Assembly: GCA_017562135.1 (NCBI GenBank)
Contig: QEYB01001164.1
Coordinates: 124,001-188,000 of the forward strand
Length of the DNA: 64,000 nucleotides
Source of the DNA: Dipylidium caninum
Lineage: Eukaryota; Platyhelminthes; Cestoda; Cyclophyllidea; Dipylidiidae
Direction: 5' to 3'
Shown here: positions 1 through 11,752 of the stretch, one piece after another
How the letters are laid out: each line of letters begins with the position of its first letter
How positions within the stretch are numbered: the first letter of the stretch is position 1
Notes under the pieces: generated by a model
What the model was told of the DNA's origin: nothing
Seen by the model: the letters and a program-made list of their open reading frames with translations, nothing else
The model's database searches: none
Made by a program: the position numbers and the translations under genes

Positions 1-112
1 GTCATCCCATAGATTTGGTTTCCCATGGTAAATATGCTAAACAATATTTGCTCCGTCGAATAGGAGGAATTAATTGACTGGTCAAAGTCACAACAAAAGG
101 CAAATAGATAGA

Positions 113-118
113 TTTATT
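113..118 (-). terminator. Poly(A) signal of the OTU gene
   Basis: AATAAA on the minus strand (tttatt on the plus strand), about 80 nt past the OTU stop codon. Position and sequence fit a cleavage/polyadenylation signal for that gene; the match is by eye. Confidence 0.55.
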
Positions 119-197
119 GGTAAATTACGAAAACAAATAAATCAAAATAAGGCACGCGTAAGTCTTGAAAGACAGATTTAGTTGAAATTCGTAAGCT

Positions 198-884
198 TCA
201 TTTTGACAATTTGGTGGTCACACGACTGCGATGATGTCTGTGATGTCTGCTTGGATGATTCACAGTTTGTTTCTCCAAATATTTCAAGTCCAAATACACA
301 TTAGCCGGGCCGAAGGAAGGGGCATCACGAAGCCTAACACTGGAGTAATGTGCTAATTCATAGGAATAAGCGAGATGGACTTGAGGTCGGTGACGAGAAC
401 ATAATGCATTATCACAAGCTCGGGCGACAAGACTAGGCGGTTGATCTGCACGATGAATAATCACGTTCACATGAAAGATCCTAGCCAAGGCCACAATTGA
501 CATATGGTCGCCGAATGTGCCTGGCTTTGATAGCTCTCGTAACATATCTTCGTATGGTCTTTCGATGCAAAAAGGGGCCATCTCACGACGATTATTGCGA
601 AGATAGGTGACGGCTTGCTCACGCAATAAGACGTGGTCTTGGATCCGACCAGTAATTTGGTCGGCAAAGGCGGAGAAAAGACAGTTGCCATCAGAAGGAA
701 CGGAGCGAATGATAAGACCCTGATGAGCGAGTTGATAACTGAAATTATACGAGTTTTCAGTATCACTAGAGCTTCTATTACTGTTACTACTGCTACTGCT
801 CCTGCTGCTGCTACTGTCAGAGGAAGAAGAACGTTGAAGAGAAAAGCGGTCCCTCGTGCGACAACGGGGGGCTCGTTTCGTCAT
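198..884 (-). CDS. OTUD3: OTU-family deubiquitinase, OTUD3-like
   Basis: An intact intronless ORF of 228 aa. The first ~45 residues are a basic, serine-rich low-complexity stretch. The OTU cysteine-protease domain runs from about residue 50 to 185. It carries the catalytic Asp and Cys in VPSDGNCLF and the catalytic His in AHYSSVR, followed by a short His/Arg-rich tail. The segment KPGTFGDHMSIVALAR matches the substrate-binding part of the OTUD3/OTU fold. The family cleaves ubiquitin from proteins; human OTUD3 prefers K6/K11 chains, but chain choice cannot be read here. It is shorter than human OTUD3 because the C-terminal UBA region is absent. The start is the first ATG at 884, ahead of the Ser-rich segment. 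All three catalytic residues are present, so an active enzyme is expected. OTUD3 over another OTU subfamily is a family-level guess. Confidence 0.88.
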   Translation of the reverse strand: MTKRAPRCRTRDRFSLQRSSSSDSSSSRSSSSSNSNRSSSDTENSYNFSYQLAHQGLIIRSVPSDGNCLFSAFADQITGRIQDHVLLREQAVTYLRNNRREMAPFCIERPYEDMLRELSKPGTFGDHMSIVALARIFHVNVIIHRADQPPSLVARACDNALCSRHRPQVHLAYSYELAHYSSVRLRDAPSFGPANVYLDLKYLEKQTVNHPSRHHRHHRSRVTTKLSK

Positions 885-2018
885 TTATGATTGATTGAAA
901 TGTTAAGCTAGTCCCTGGGAAGAGGTACAATGAAAGGTGTAAACTGAAGAAACGGCGATCTTTATGAATTGAAATGCATAAACTTGTTCTATAAATCTTT
1001 TTTATCTTGGTTGTTTTAGGCTGTTTTGAATTGATGACAGACAACATTATGGGCTTACAGTGTTCGCACTAGGCGAAACAAAAACAAGAGACACAAAAGT
1101 TTGCGCAAAAGGTCGTAAGGAATAAGGATTACAAAATGCTAAGTAATGTACTTTGAGATTAAGATGTGTAAAAACTATCCAACGTTTCCATACTAGGGCC
1201 AAGACAGCTGCACAAAACAAGCCGAAACAATCACCTTGAGGCAAACTTACTTGAAGGCCATTTAAGTTATTACAAACAAATAATATACACCAACCGCCAC
1301 CGCCAAAAGCCTATTTCGGACACAAAACCCACAAATAAAATTTGTTTTTCAATTTGTAAAATTAAAATAAACTTATTAAATTAATTTTATAAAAGGGTCT
1401 TCTACAATTTTATAATTTTTTAATTAAATACCCACGACAATCATAAAAATAATAATGAATTATAGTTATCGTTTTTAAATTGGCGTGCGCACGGAATGGA
1501 TGTTTTGTTTGGATTGATAAATTTAATGGACATGCGAACTCAGGCGCGCTATTAATTTGTTGGTCACTGTCTTTGTGCCTCTGGTTCCTCCGCGCGGGTC
1601 GGTTACAGAGAAAGAGGTATGCATCAAACGCTTGATTGCTCCTTATTACACGTGCATTTCGAACCTGTAGTTGGTTTTTCCTGTTGGTTTGTAAAGTGTA
1701 ACGTTTTGTTCCATAGTTTATACTGGATCATTGTTCTAGGATGTGTGGCTCTGCAGAGTTGGGATTGATAACATACAATAGGTACTACATCAACTGATGA
1801 TAAGTAAACCCATAGCTCTATAGCTTTGTAATAGAGCTTGTCCTAGTTGTTGTATTTCCACCATGGACGCCGTCTTATTTCGTTCAGATCCATGTGCAGA
1901 TGCATAGAGATCTACTACTAAAACTTTTCTTCGTTGATACCGATGTGTATACTTTATCGTGCCTTCCAATTAATAAAAATTTTGCTTTTACCACAAGTTC
2001 TCAGCCCCCCATGAGCTG
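885..2018. other. Intergenic region between divergent OTU and CDF genes
   Basis: AT-rich DNA between two divergently transcribed genes, so it should hold both promoters. No ORF here looks like a gene. A GC-richer patch at about 1540-1620 ends in a donor-like site (agag then gtatgc), which could be a non-coding 5' exon of the transporter. A Kozak-like ATG at 1863 opens only a 14-codon reading frame. These are suggestions only. Confidence 0.5.
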
Positions 2019-5000
2019 ATGCTTTCGTCCATTTCTGAACGCACCACTCTCGAAGTAGGTGAAAGGACCAACTGTTTCGCATCAAATAGCAACCAAAGCC
2101 GCTTTCCAAATACTCAAGTGATGGACGTTAGCAAAGAGCAACAACAGAAAGGCACATATTTTTTGAAAATTATGCTCTTAGTTTCTGGATTATATTATGT
2201 AATGATGTACTCATTATTGATAGCTTGATTTCATTCATAGATGATTTCTAGTTTTCATCAGCCAAACCTTTCCCTCATGAATAAATACATCTTCTTCCAA
2301 TGCTTGTTAATATTAGGGTCATTTTCTGTTGTATTTTATATTATTACCATACCTGAGTGGCATGGACTATCAAAACCTTTTCAACGTGTATAATTGATTC
2401 CTCTCTTGCAACCTTTAGGGGATATTTGTTCCTTAATTATTCTACCTGTATTCGGAACATATTTGAAAATATGTAATATGAAGCACACTTTCATAAATCG
2501 TTTGCCATAATTTTTTCGATACTCGGCTCCTGACTTCTCAAAAATACAATGTGCTAATTTATCTGCTGTTATGCACTATTTGAATCAATCCGAAATAATA
2601 GAGCAGACATATAGCAACACACCTCATTTGCGATGATGACCAAACGTTTTATATTTATTCGCTACCAGTTTGTTTTCACGACAAGAACTGCTTGGATTGC
2701 CACATTCGATGATAGTTGGATTGATAGATAGGTTGAGTGAAAGAATTCCATAGCTAAGCTTCTGGTCATTTTTATCAATAACATCGTATGGGACTGAACA
2801 AACACTGCGCTCGATTTAACCTCAAATAAACCCATCTCGCCACCTCGCATTGCGTTTCCTATATCACTTGTCTTAAGTGCTTGTACACGACAGTGGGACC
2901 AACATCGTCAAACTTCAACACTTCCGTTCCTTTGAGTTAAATCTCTTTACTAACATAGTATTTTTTACTCGCCCTCGGCTTCGTTACAATAGTAATGCTT
3001 AATTTTATTTAAGTCGGATGTCCTGATGTTTGAACTTATCAATACATTGTTGTCAGCAATGGTTTTCAACCGATGGCGTCGCAGCGATACATGTTACTAG
3101 ATAGGATAATGACTAGAAATATGTTTTACTTATTACTCCGTGTTTGTTTTTTGACGAATGTATGTTTAATAGTAAGGCTTTTTCGCTTTTGTTATTAAAT
3201 ATTTTACGACAGGTATGTGTTTTTATTGGTAAGGCTTACTTTCCCTCACATTGTCTTTTATAACCTCACCAAGTGGAAAAATTGCCCATGTAACGTAAAA
3301 AATCTCCATCTTTTAATCTTAGATGAACAATGGAGGACGCACCCTATCTCCATATTTTGGGAAAAGTACCGAGGCGAGAAACCCGAGGATAAAGAATTGC
3401 CTTCTCGAGTCAGGTAAGTGTGGAAAAGTCTATTTACCCTGTCATTCTTTTAAGGCGGCCTTACAATTGGTATGTTGGACCGTCACCAGTCCATGAATGC
3501 ATCTACATTCCTCCATTTTTCATTTTTGGAATTATTTGCGTTCCTGTCACGGTATAATGTAATTTTAACTTGTTCAATTGACATTCTTTTCGTATCAGTT
3601 ACTTTCACCTCACTCCCCGGTTGTATACTTCACTTTTCTGCAACGGGTTACCTCCGTCAGAGTTTGCCTTTACAGTTGCTAGCGTCATTTTTTTTAATAT
3701 AATACTTGTATATGAGAGATATTTAACTTATTCTTCACCTATGATTGTAAAATTACCTGTTATATGCCTTTTATATGTATTCTCTGCTGCAACCTAGTAA
3801 AGCGTGATGAATGACCAATACTGCTAGTTATCGGAATTTTATCTTAATTTTAGTCGGGTTGAAACAATCATTGTCAAAATTCCCTTCTTTTCAGGCGATA
3901 GCAATTTGTCACTGGTTTTTTTCAGTTCTTTAATTTTTTCTGAGTCATTAATCACACGTCTATTCAACACTTAACAGGCTTCAAAATCACTCATGTTATG
4001 TGATCGGTTACCTCATATGTAAGCTTCCCCCTTCTCTTATTTTTATTGAGGTCCCTGGTCATTAAAATTATTTTTTTTTTCACGGGAGATATACCTTATA
4101 TCAAGTAATAAACTTCAAAATAAACAAGTCATGTTTTCTGTTGTGACCTCAACACCATATGATGCTCTCCCATGACAACTGCTCTCGTCCATCATGAAAT
4201 GCACGCGAGCTAGTTTATTTGAAGTACGAACATGAACTTTGGGCGAACTTTCCACCCTTTTTCGCAGCGCCCTTTACTAAGCTCTTTAGGTCGCGATAAA
4301 AATGCCTCCTTGTAGGGGATCTTTTAATAGACTTGGGATTAGTCGGATGTCTGGACTAACTTAGCTTACTCTTGTTTATTCAATTAGTAAAATTTGACTA
4401 TTGAGTAATGGAAAGCCCTTGAACTGTCCCTCGTTTCATAAAATTTTCCATTTAATGTTTTTTTCGATATAAACAACCCCCAATCATATTTACAAAAGCA
4501 TGAGGATGCCTTTCCTGTAAAATAGACCGAGCAGATGAATTTCTAAACAAATTGTTTCTTCATCTGCTATTGCACAGAAAGTTTTATAAGAAACAGGACC
4601 AGATGATCGAGTTGTTACAGTCAACAGTGTCGTTGATGAAAAATGAAGATGATGAATTGCAGGAGCGACACCAAGTCATGCGGCGACAGCTGCGAATAAA
4701 CGGCATTCTCATAAAGGCAACGTTTTTCCTCAATCTTGTAAGTCAGCCTGAGTCTGCTTGAGAGTTTTGTCCTTCCATGGGATTAACCTATTTGCCCTTG
4801 TCTATGTCTCATTATTTTTACAGCTCCTCCTGGCAAGTAAGCTGGCTGCATCCATCCTTTCTCACTCCCTCTCCATCATTTCCTCCCTCATGGACAGCGC
4901 AGTAGACTTGGCCTCCGGTTTCACTCTTTGGCTTGCTGCCTATCAGATACGCAAATCCTTGCCCTATACTTATCCCACTGGTAATACCCTTATTGTTCGA

Positions 5001-8000
5001 ACTACTTAAGATAATTCCTCGCATTTACTCGACATGAGTGACAATACGATTTTTGTTTCAGGTCGATCTAAACAGCTATTTGAGTTTTTCGAATCGGTTT
5101 CTTTTGCCCTTTTTTTATGCTTGTCCTAGAACCTCGACATTTTTACGTTAGATATATATCTAAGGGGCGAGGTGTGTCCGTTGCACATACTTGTGGAGAG
5201 CTTTATTGTCTGCAGCTTTTTTGTTTTCATAGTAGACAAGAATGAGAGAGACCGGATTGAATTCGATAAACCCTTTTTTTCACATTACCGATACACACAT
5301 ACTGTTGTTTTGTCATTCGCATCATTTTATGTAAAGCGGACGAGGACAGGGTGGACTTTATTATTTTACATATCTCTCCCGTATTCTCTCCCGTATTTTG
5401 GAATCAGTGTCTATGTGGTAAATAGTTAAAAGGACAATCTGCTTGATCCGCATGTTTAAACGAGTCATGTTTGGTAATAGGGCGCTTTCTTCCGCAACTT
5501 ATCCTCTCGGAGGTTTTAATAATGTTTTGTAACTATATGAGAATGAACACACTGAGATTTGCCTTGAGGAATACGCTTTTTGAACAAACTGTTTCCTTAT
5601 TTTCTCTTTAACAGTAGACGCTCGTATTGCGCATTGATGCGTACGCTTTTCTCACTATGAATAAATCTCTTAGTGCATACAACCGTCGCAACCTAATGAG
5701 TTTATCCAGTCCTGTCATCGTCCGTAATGAACCGCCATGGAACGTAAATGACTTAAGTATAGGGAATAACAGCCTTGTCATTCTCCATATGATCGTCTCT
5801 CCCAATTTTCGCCATCTTTCCCGCGGTATTAATCGTATAGGCGACATGTCATGTGTACTATGAGGAGGTGTAATAAACTCCGGACGCTATCGAAACTGCG
5901 TTGGCAAAAATGAATATGATTAAGTTTACTGGGGCAACGACTGAACTAAATCTGGATGGAAGTGCGAATGACTGTTTACGCTTTGGATTTCGCCTCGGAT
6001 GACTTGTATGCGATTATTTTAATTTACGCCTTTCAAATTGTAGCACATTTTATGAGTCTTGATTAGTCTCACTTTACTAAAATTTACCGCATTTGACACC
6101 TTTGTTTAACTTTATTTTTTTCACCAGGTTACAGTGTACACTTTCTTGCAAATATGTAAAAATAAATACAAATACATTTATTCTAGCTTAAAGCGTGGTA
6201 AGCGATAAGGACTGTGTCATAGGTAAACACGAGTCCTGTCAATCTTCAGTTCCTTGCGTCATACTGTCAAGTCTGCTGTTTTGCGGTGGAGATGAAGCAT
6301 GAGGCTGGCAATTGCGCAGTTATTTGCCTAAAAATTATCTGTTTAGCTACTTCAAGCAGACTATTTGGCCTACCGCTAGCTTAGTGTCGCCGCGGTAAAA
6401 ACTACTTGCCATCGTAAGTGAGCGCGAATCCTATTAGGAGTTTTTGAACCTCTGGAATTAAACATGGATAAATTTGCTTCTGCTCCATTTAAGTCGGTGT
6501 TTCCATGATTATTCCTTGTGTTATTAATAGACTAAGGTTTTTCAAAGCTGAATTTTGTCAAGTTCTGGAAGTTGTAGACAATCACAAGCTAACAACTTTC
6601 ATACTTTGTCTAGGTCGCAAACGACTGGAGCCAGTAGCAGTGATAATCCTCTCCGTGATAATGGCTACTGTTTCCGTGCAGATAATCGTGGAAGCTATCC
6701 AGACCATCTACAACATGGCTGTCAACAACCAGGGCTCCCCTGTTATGAGTGACCTCACCATCGGTCTTGTCGCTTCGACCATTGGTGAGTCAGGTCGTTT
6801 GAGCTCTTGGTCGAGTTATTCGCTATTTTAAAGAACAATACGAAATAAGTATTTGTTCCAGCCTATCTATTTTTTGTTGGTAATTTGGTTGCAAGTGTAA
6901 CTATCGATAGGCTTAATCAGACAAAAGTAAAACGTGGCTAAAGTAGGATGATCGTGTTCGGTCGCAGCACCATTTAAATCTGAAATGAGTGACAACTCTT
7001 TTCTGTTAGAATAATTAATGTTCTCTTTCTGATACTTGGTCGACTCGTCCACCTCTAGCCTGTTTTTATGGATCATGTGGCCAATTTAAATGCCATTTTG
7101 ATAGCTCAAACAATTTGAACTTTTGGATTACAACCTCGATCTCTTATTCAACCGTCTTTTGTCTACCTTTACTTCAGAAAGTCACTGAGTTTTCTTTCTC
7201 ATTGCCCCCAAGTGTCTTTTTTTAGTTTAATTTTTCACTGTTTGAGACCAATCATTGCTATTTTTTTTGCCTATCGTGCATGTCTTTTGACAAAGTACAC
7301 TCCGGCTCATATGTGCTGCTGTTACTAATCACGAGTTTCGACGCTTCCAGTTTGTTGCATTCACATACTTTTTACTGACTGCTCTGAAGCTCAAGTATGC
7401 AAATCAGCCTTGATATTTCCATACCCTGGTTGAAACTCAGTGATTAATTGCCTGTGTCTTTTCTTAAGCTTATTAAAAATGTTTTTCTGCTTTCAATTTG
7501 ACTAATTGAAGAATTGATCGTTTATCTTTCTTTCCTGGGCATAAAGTGACATTGGCGTATGTACAATTAACATGACAAATAAACATTGCTTGTTTGAAGA
7601 AGAAAGTGCAGTTCATAAATCTGTTACATATGTGCATCGGATGTCGGGATTACTGACCTTTCTTACTTTCGGCGCATTGCGATCTTCAGAGAGGACATGT
7701 CAACAACTTGGAGAAGTTAAACAACATGGGAGTATCAGATACACACCGGCAAATGTCGCACGTTTCAAAATAGATAACATCAACTAACTGTAGTATGATC
7801 ACTTTCATCGTCACTGCAAAATTCACTATAAATTACACAATATATCATGCATTGAGACGTCCTGATAACTAAACCCTTTTTTCTTTTAGTCGTGAAGATA
7901 TCCCTTTTCTTTGCCTGCTGGAAATTTGGAGAGGGTAAATCCGTGGAGGCTTTACAGAATGATCAGCTCAACGACTCCCTAAGCAATTCCGTTGCCCTCA

Positions 8001-11000
8001 TTTTCAGTACTCTCTCTTCAAGAATCGGTAAGACCTACTAACTTGTGAAGAGATTCCTACTTTTTGCCCTTACTTTCCCCAGTTGTAACGTACAATTGTA
8101 AAATATAGTCTTCATTATGCTGTCTACAAATTCAACATATTAACGAGTATGGACAATCCTTTATCATTTAAGCTGTTCGAGAAGACACGTGAACGGAGTA
8201 GGAAGAGTGAGTGAGCTAATCGCCTTCGGCTTGTCTTCTGTCTACTTACCTTCATCCTAATGTCCTCTTCCTTATCATAGCGTACCACGACGCTCTAGAT
8301 GCGTTATAAAATATATGATTCAGTAAAGAGCTCCATATCAGCCCTCTGTGGACGGAGTGGCTTTGAAATGAGTTTAAGTAAGTGAATATAAAAAGAAATG
8401 CATTTGATGTATCAGTCGTTCTCGCCCATTTCCAGTGGATGTTTTTCTACTGGCGCTCTTTTTGTGTTCAAGTGCTTCACAACGTGTCCTGCCTCCTAAC
8501 ACTGGGGAGGCAAACGATCTCCCATTTTTCACTCTCAACTTCGAAACTTTCGTGGCCTTGATAGAAGTTAGAAGGTGGATAGAAAAAAGATGCCGCGTCA
8601 AAGTTCTTGGCTTCACCCACTCTTGTGGACGCCACTAACTAAATATTGCATATGTGTCCTTCATCCAATCACTTGCTTCACCCGATCGTATGGCTGTCCT
8701 TTCTCCTTCCTTTTTGATGTGATTTTTCCAAAAGTGACGTAGTTTGCGACCCCCATGGGGGGTGCTTAAAGCTTTAATTTTTCGAATGTCAATCTTTCGT
8801 AATTGTCATTTTTTACGCGTGTCTATCCACAGCCTGAGTAAAGTATGCTTTTTTTAGCAGAAGCAAAAATTTCATCATAATTGCCATTCTACGCACTCTC
8901 TTCCTTTTAAAATAACCAAATTTGCCGATAAATGACGAAATCCCATCTGGTCGAATGGGCGAAAGAGGGATGAACTGTTGGGCAATTAAGCTATTTATCC
9001 AGCCACAATTTTGCACGAGTGGGGCGATAAGAATACATATGATGATTTAAAAATCTGCTGAAAGTGATGCATTTTAATCTTTTCAACCTAATGCGGTTAT
9101 GAAAACAATAATATTATTCTGGTGATTTATTTATTTATCTTCTTATTCAAATCCATTGAGTAAGTCCAGAGTCTTTTTAAACCAGCATGGAAGATACGTT
9201 TTTAATAACGTATTTGCTTCATTCCGCTTAGCTGTGGATATATTCGCTACTACTTCTCAAAATCGACAAAACTGTGCCATTTAGATGGAGACAGTTTGGG
9301 TGTGATGTTGCTGATTACTCTGTCATGACATTCGAAGAGCACCTCCCTCAGTTTGACTATTCTGCACTATGAATCCCATTTGTTTGCCTCGTTCCTTGCC
9401 GTTTCATACAAAAACGAAAGAAGACCGATTGATTTCCCATTTTATTTATTTCCCTAGAAAGCGTTCCGCACCTCAAGTATTTGGACCCCTCTGGGGCCAT
9501 CCTTATTGGCGTCTACATTGTTTATAGTTGGTGGAAGATGGGAGCAGGTTAGTTTGCTTCCCTTTTTTAATAATCTTTGTAACGTTGATCTGAGATCCAG
9601 CTCCCAATTTAATCTATTTTTTGAAATTATAATCATTTAGTTTAAATTACTAAGCATAGGTTTGAGAGTTTCTCGAAGTACAGGCGTGGAGATGGAGAAA
9701 TACCTCTGCTGCAACTTGAGTGACATTTCACATGACTTTTAACTTAATCATTATGTCACCAATGAGAAGGAATATGTACTTAAATGGGCAACCGAGGGTG
9801 GAGTTGATTGTTAACGTACGTATAACCAAATTTTGCTCTGTCTTCTCCCTTTCGAGTCCTCGTTGAGCACACTAGCATTGCTTAGAGTACCACTTAACGA
9901 ACAGGGGTTGATTTTTCTTCACAGAACATACAAGGAATCTCACTGGGTATAGTGCGGATCCGGAGTTCTTGCAGCGTATTACTTTCATGTGTGTCAATCA
10001 TCACCCATCTATCGAAAGGCTGGACACTGTCCGAGCGTTCCACCTGGGCAGCAATTATATGGTCGAGGTTAGTATTCCCTTATTCTCATAGACACTTGCT
10101 TCCTTCTTTTTGTGATGATTGCCTCTCTCAACTTTGATTTGTGTAAAAGGGATTAACAAGGGTTCGATGTAATCACTTTCTGTTCTCTCATGACAGTTAA
10201 GTTCGCAAATGACATGGACTTCTAATTGTGGTATATGTCGGAGCTTACGGTCAAAAAAATGCAGCCAATTTGTTCTGTCACCCTTTCGTTAACCTAAACG
10301 ACTTGTTCCTTCTTCGATGAACTTTTGGCCAAATCGTAGCCTTTTTTCGGTTCTATTCATTTCTTCGATGCGTGATCTCTCTTTTCCATCTATCACCTTT
10401 TCCGGATAGGTACATTGTGAATTATACTCAGATGTTTAAAGACTGTCTTCTTTTTTGCGCACCGTTGTTAAGGCGAAACGAAGAAGCTTGTCACCAATAG
10501 CGTTACCCTATTATGAGGGCGTGGCAACAGTTGTCGTTCATTTTCTGTCAAGTTCGGCCATTGCCATCCTTATTCTGTTCCACCGGGACTCATCATTTTT
10601 CATGGATATTTTAACCGTTTCATCGTATAACTTGCACAGATTAGTGAATCATCTTTCAGGGTTTCTTGAGGTTATAGTTTGGTTTAGTCACTAAATTGCC
10701 TCCGAATTATCTTACAAATGCCTCCTCCTGTTTTTATTTTATATGCAATGATGCATGTTTCGATATCTTCTTAGTTGCCAAATTTCACTTCTTCGTCCTG
10801 ATTAGGAAAAAGCTTCAGGGGTCTTGTAGATAATGACTAGAATGTCCAACAACGGAAGTAAAAAATGTAGAGGTTGAAAATTTGCTTTAAGGAAGGGGAA
10901 ATTTGAGGCACGTAATGCGAATGTGAAAGGAATTATGTTTAGTTAACTAAACTAGAAAGTTCATTTTACCACCACAATTTCTTAAGTGGTGTCAACTTCA

Positions 11001-11752
11001 GTGCACCCGCCTTACTTGATGTTTTTTTACCTCCACACCCGCTGTAATCGTGACTAAACTTCCGATTATGTATCTTAAATATCAAATTAATTAACTTTTT
11101 GTCCATCAGTGCCAAAAAGCTGCTTTCAGATGATTTAGGGCAAAATATCATGTCTACTGAATTACCAAAAAGGGAAAGTATTTCGGTGATTTTACCTATT
11201 TATTTCTTCTGCCTACGGTTTACCACAAAGTGCAACACCATTGCATCCAATTCATAATGGGGCTGCTCCTCGTCTTCTCTGAAGGCTTTTATAGAAAAAA
11301 CTATGGTAAAATGAGCAACCTACTTGTCTTTACGGTGAATACTTTTCTGCAATCCGAATTTCTTTTTAATGACAAGAGAGCAGAACGCTTGATGACTTTA
11401 CTTTGAAATTGTGTATATCAGTTTCGTAAATTCACTTTTCCCGTAAGGAATCATTTTGCGGATAGTTCAAAATCTCCTGGATTAGTTAGTTATAACCGAT
11501 CCCCTATTTTACACTTTCCACTTATTCAAGTTACAAAAAAATACACTAAATGAAGCCCTCTCCCATTCAAGTTTATTGTCATCCTCGTAGGTGGACATTG
11601 TCCTGCCGCGGAGCATGGATCTGCACAAAGCCCATGATATCGGAGAGTCTCTTCAACAGAAATTGGAGGCTTTGGATGAAGTTGAACGTGCTTTCGTCCA
11701 TCTGGACTACGAGTTCGCCCATCATCCGCAAACAGAACACAAGATTGCATAG
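2019..11752 (+). CDS. Cation diffusion facilitator (MTP/Mn-CDF-like metal transporter)
   Basis: Nine exons joined in phase: 2019-2058 (least certain), 3323-3413, 4578-4737, 4824-4980, 6614-6784, 7890-8027, 9458-9547, 9925-10067, 11591-11752; 1,152 nt, 383 aa. CDF proteins exchange Zn/Mn/Fe for protons across a membrane. Seen here: a cytosolic N-terminus ([11 protein letters not shown]), membrane helices in exons 3-7, the TM2 metal motif DSAVD in [12 protein letters not shown], the TM5 motif DQLND, a loop with [10 protein letters not shown], and a C-terminal cytosolic metal-sensing domain ending [11 protein letters not shown]. Length and motif order fit the plant MTP8-11/Mn-CDF group, found in worms but not vertebrates. 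The usual TM5 motif is DHxxD; here His is Gln. Introns range from 86 to about 1,600 bp. Exon 1 was chosen because its phase-1 donor fits exon 2. The metal transported is not established. Confidence 0.9.

Noticed and set aside
1863..1907. ATG in a good Kozak context upstream of the transporter
   Set aside because: It opens only 14 codons with no in-frame donor. It could be an upstream ORF but is not the transporter start.
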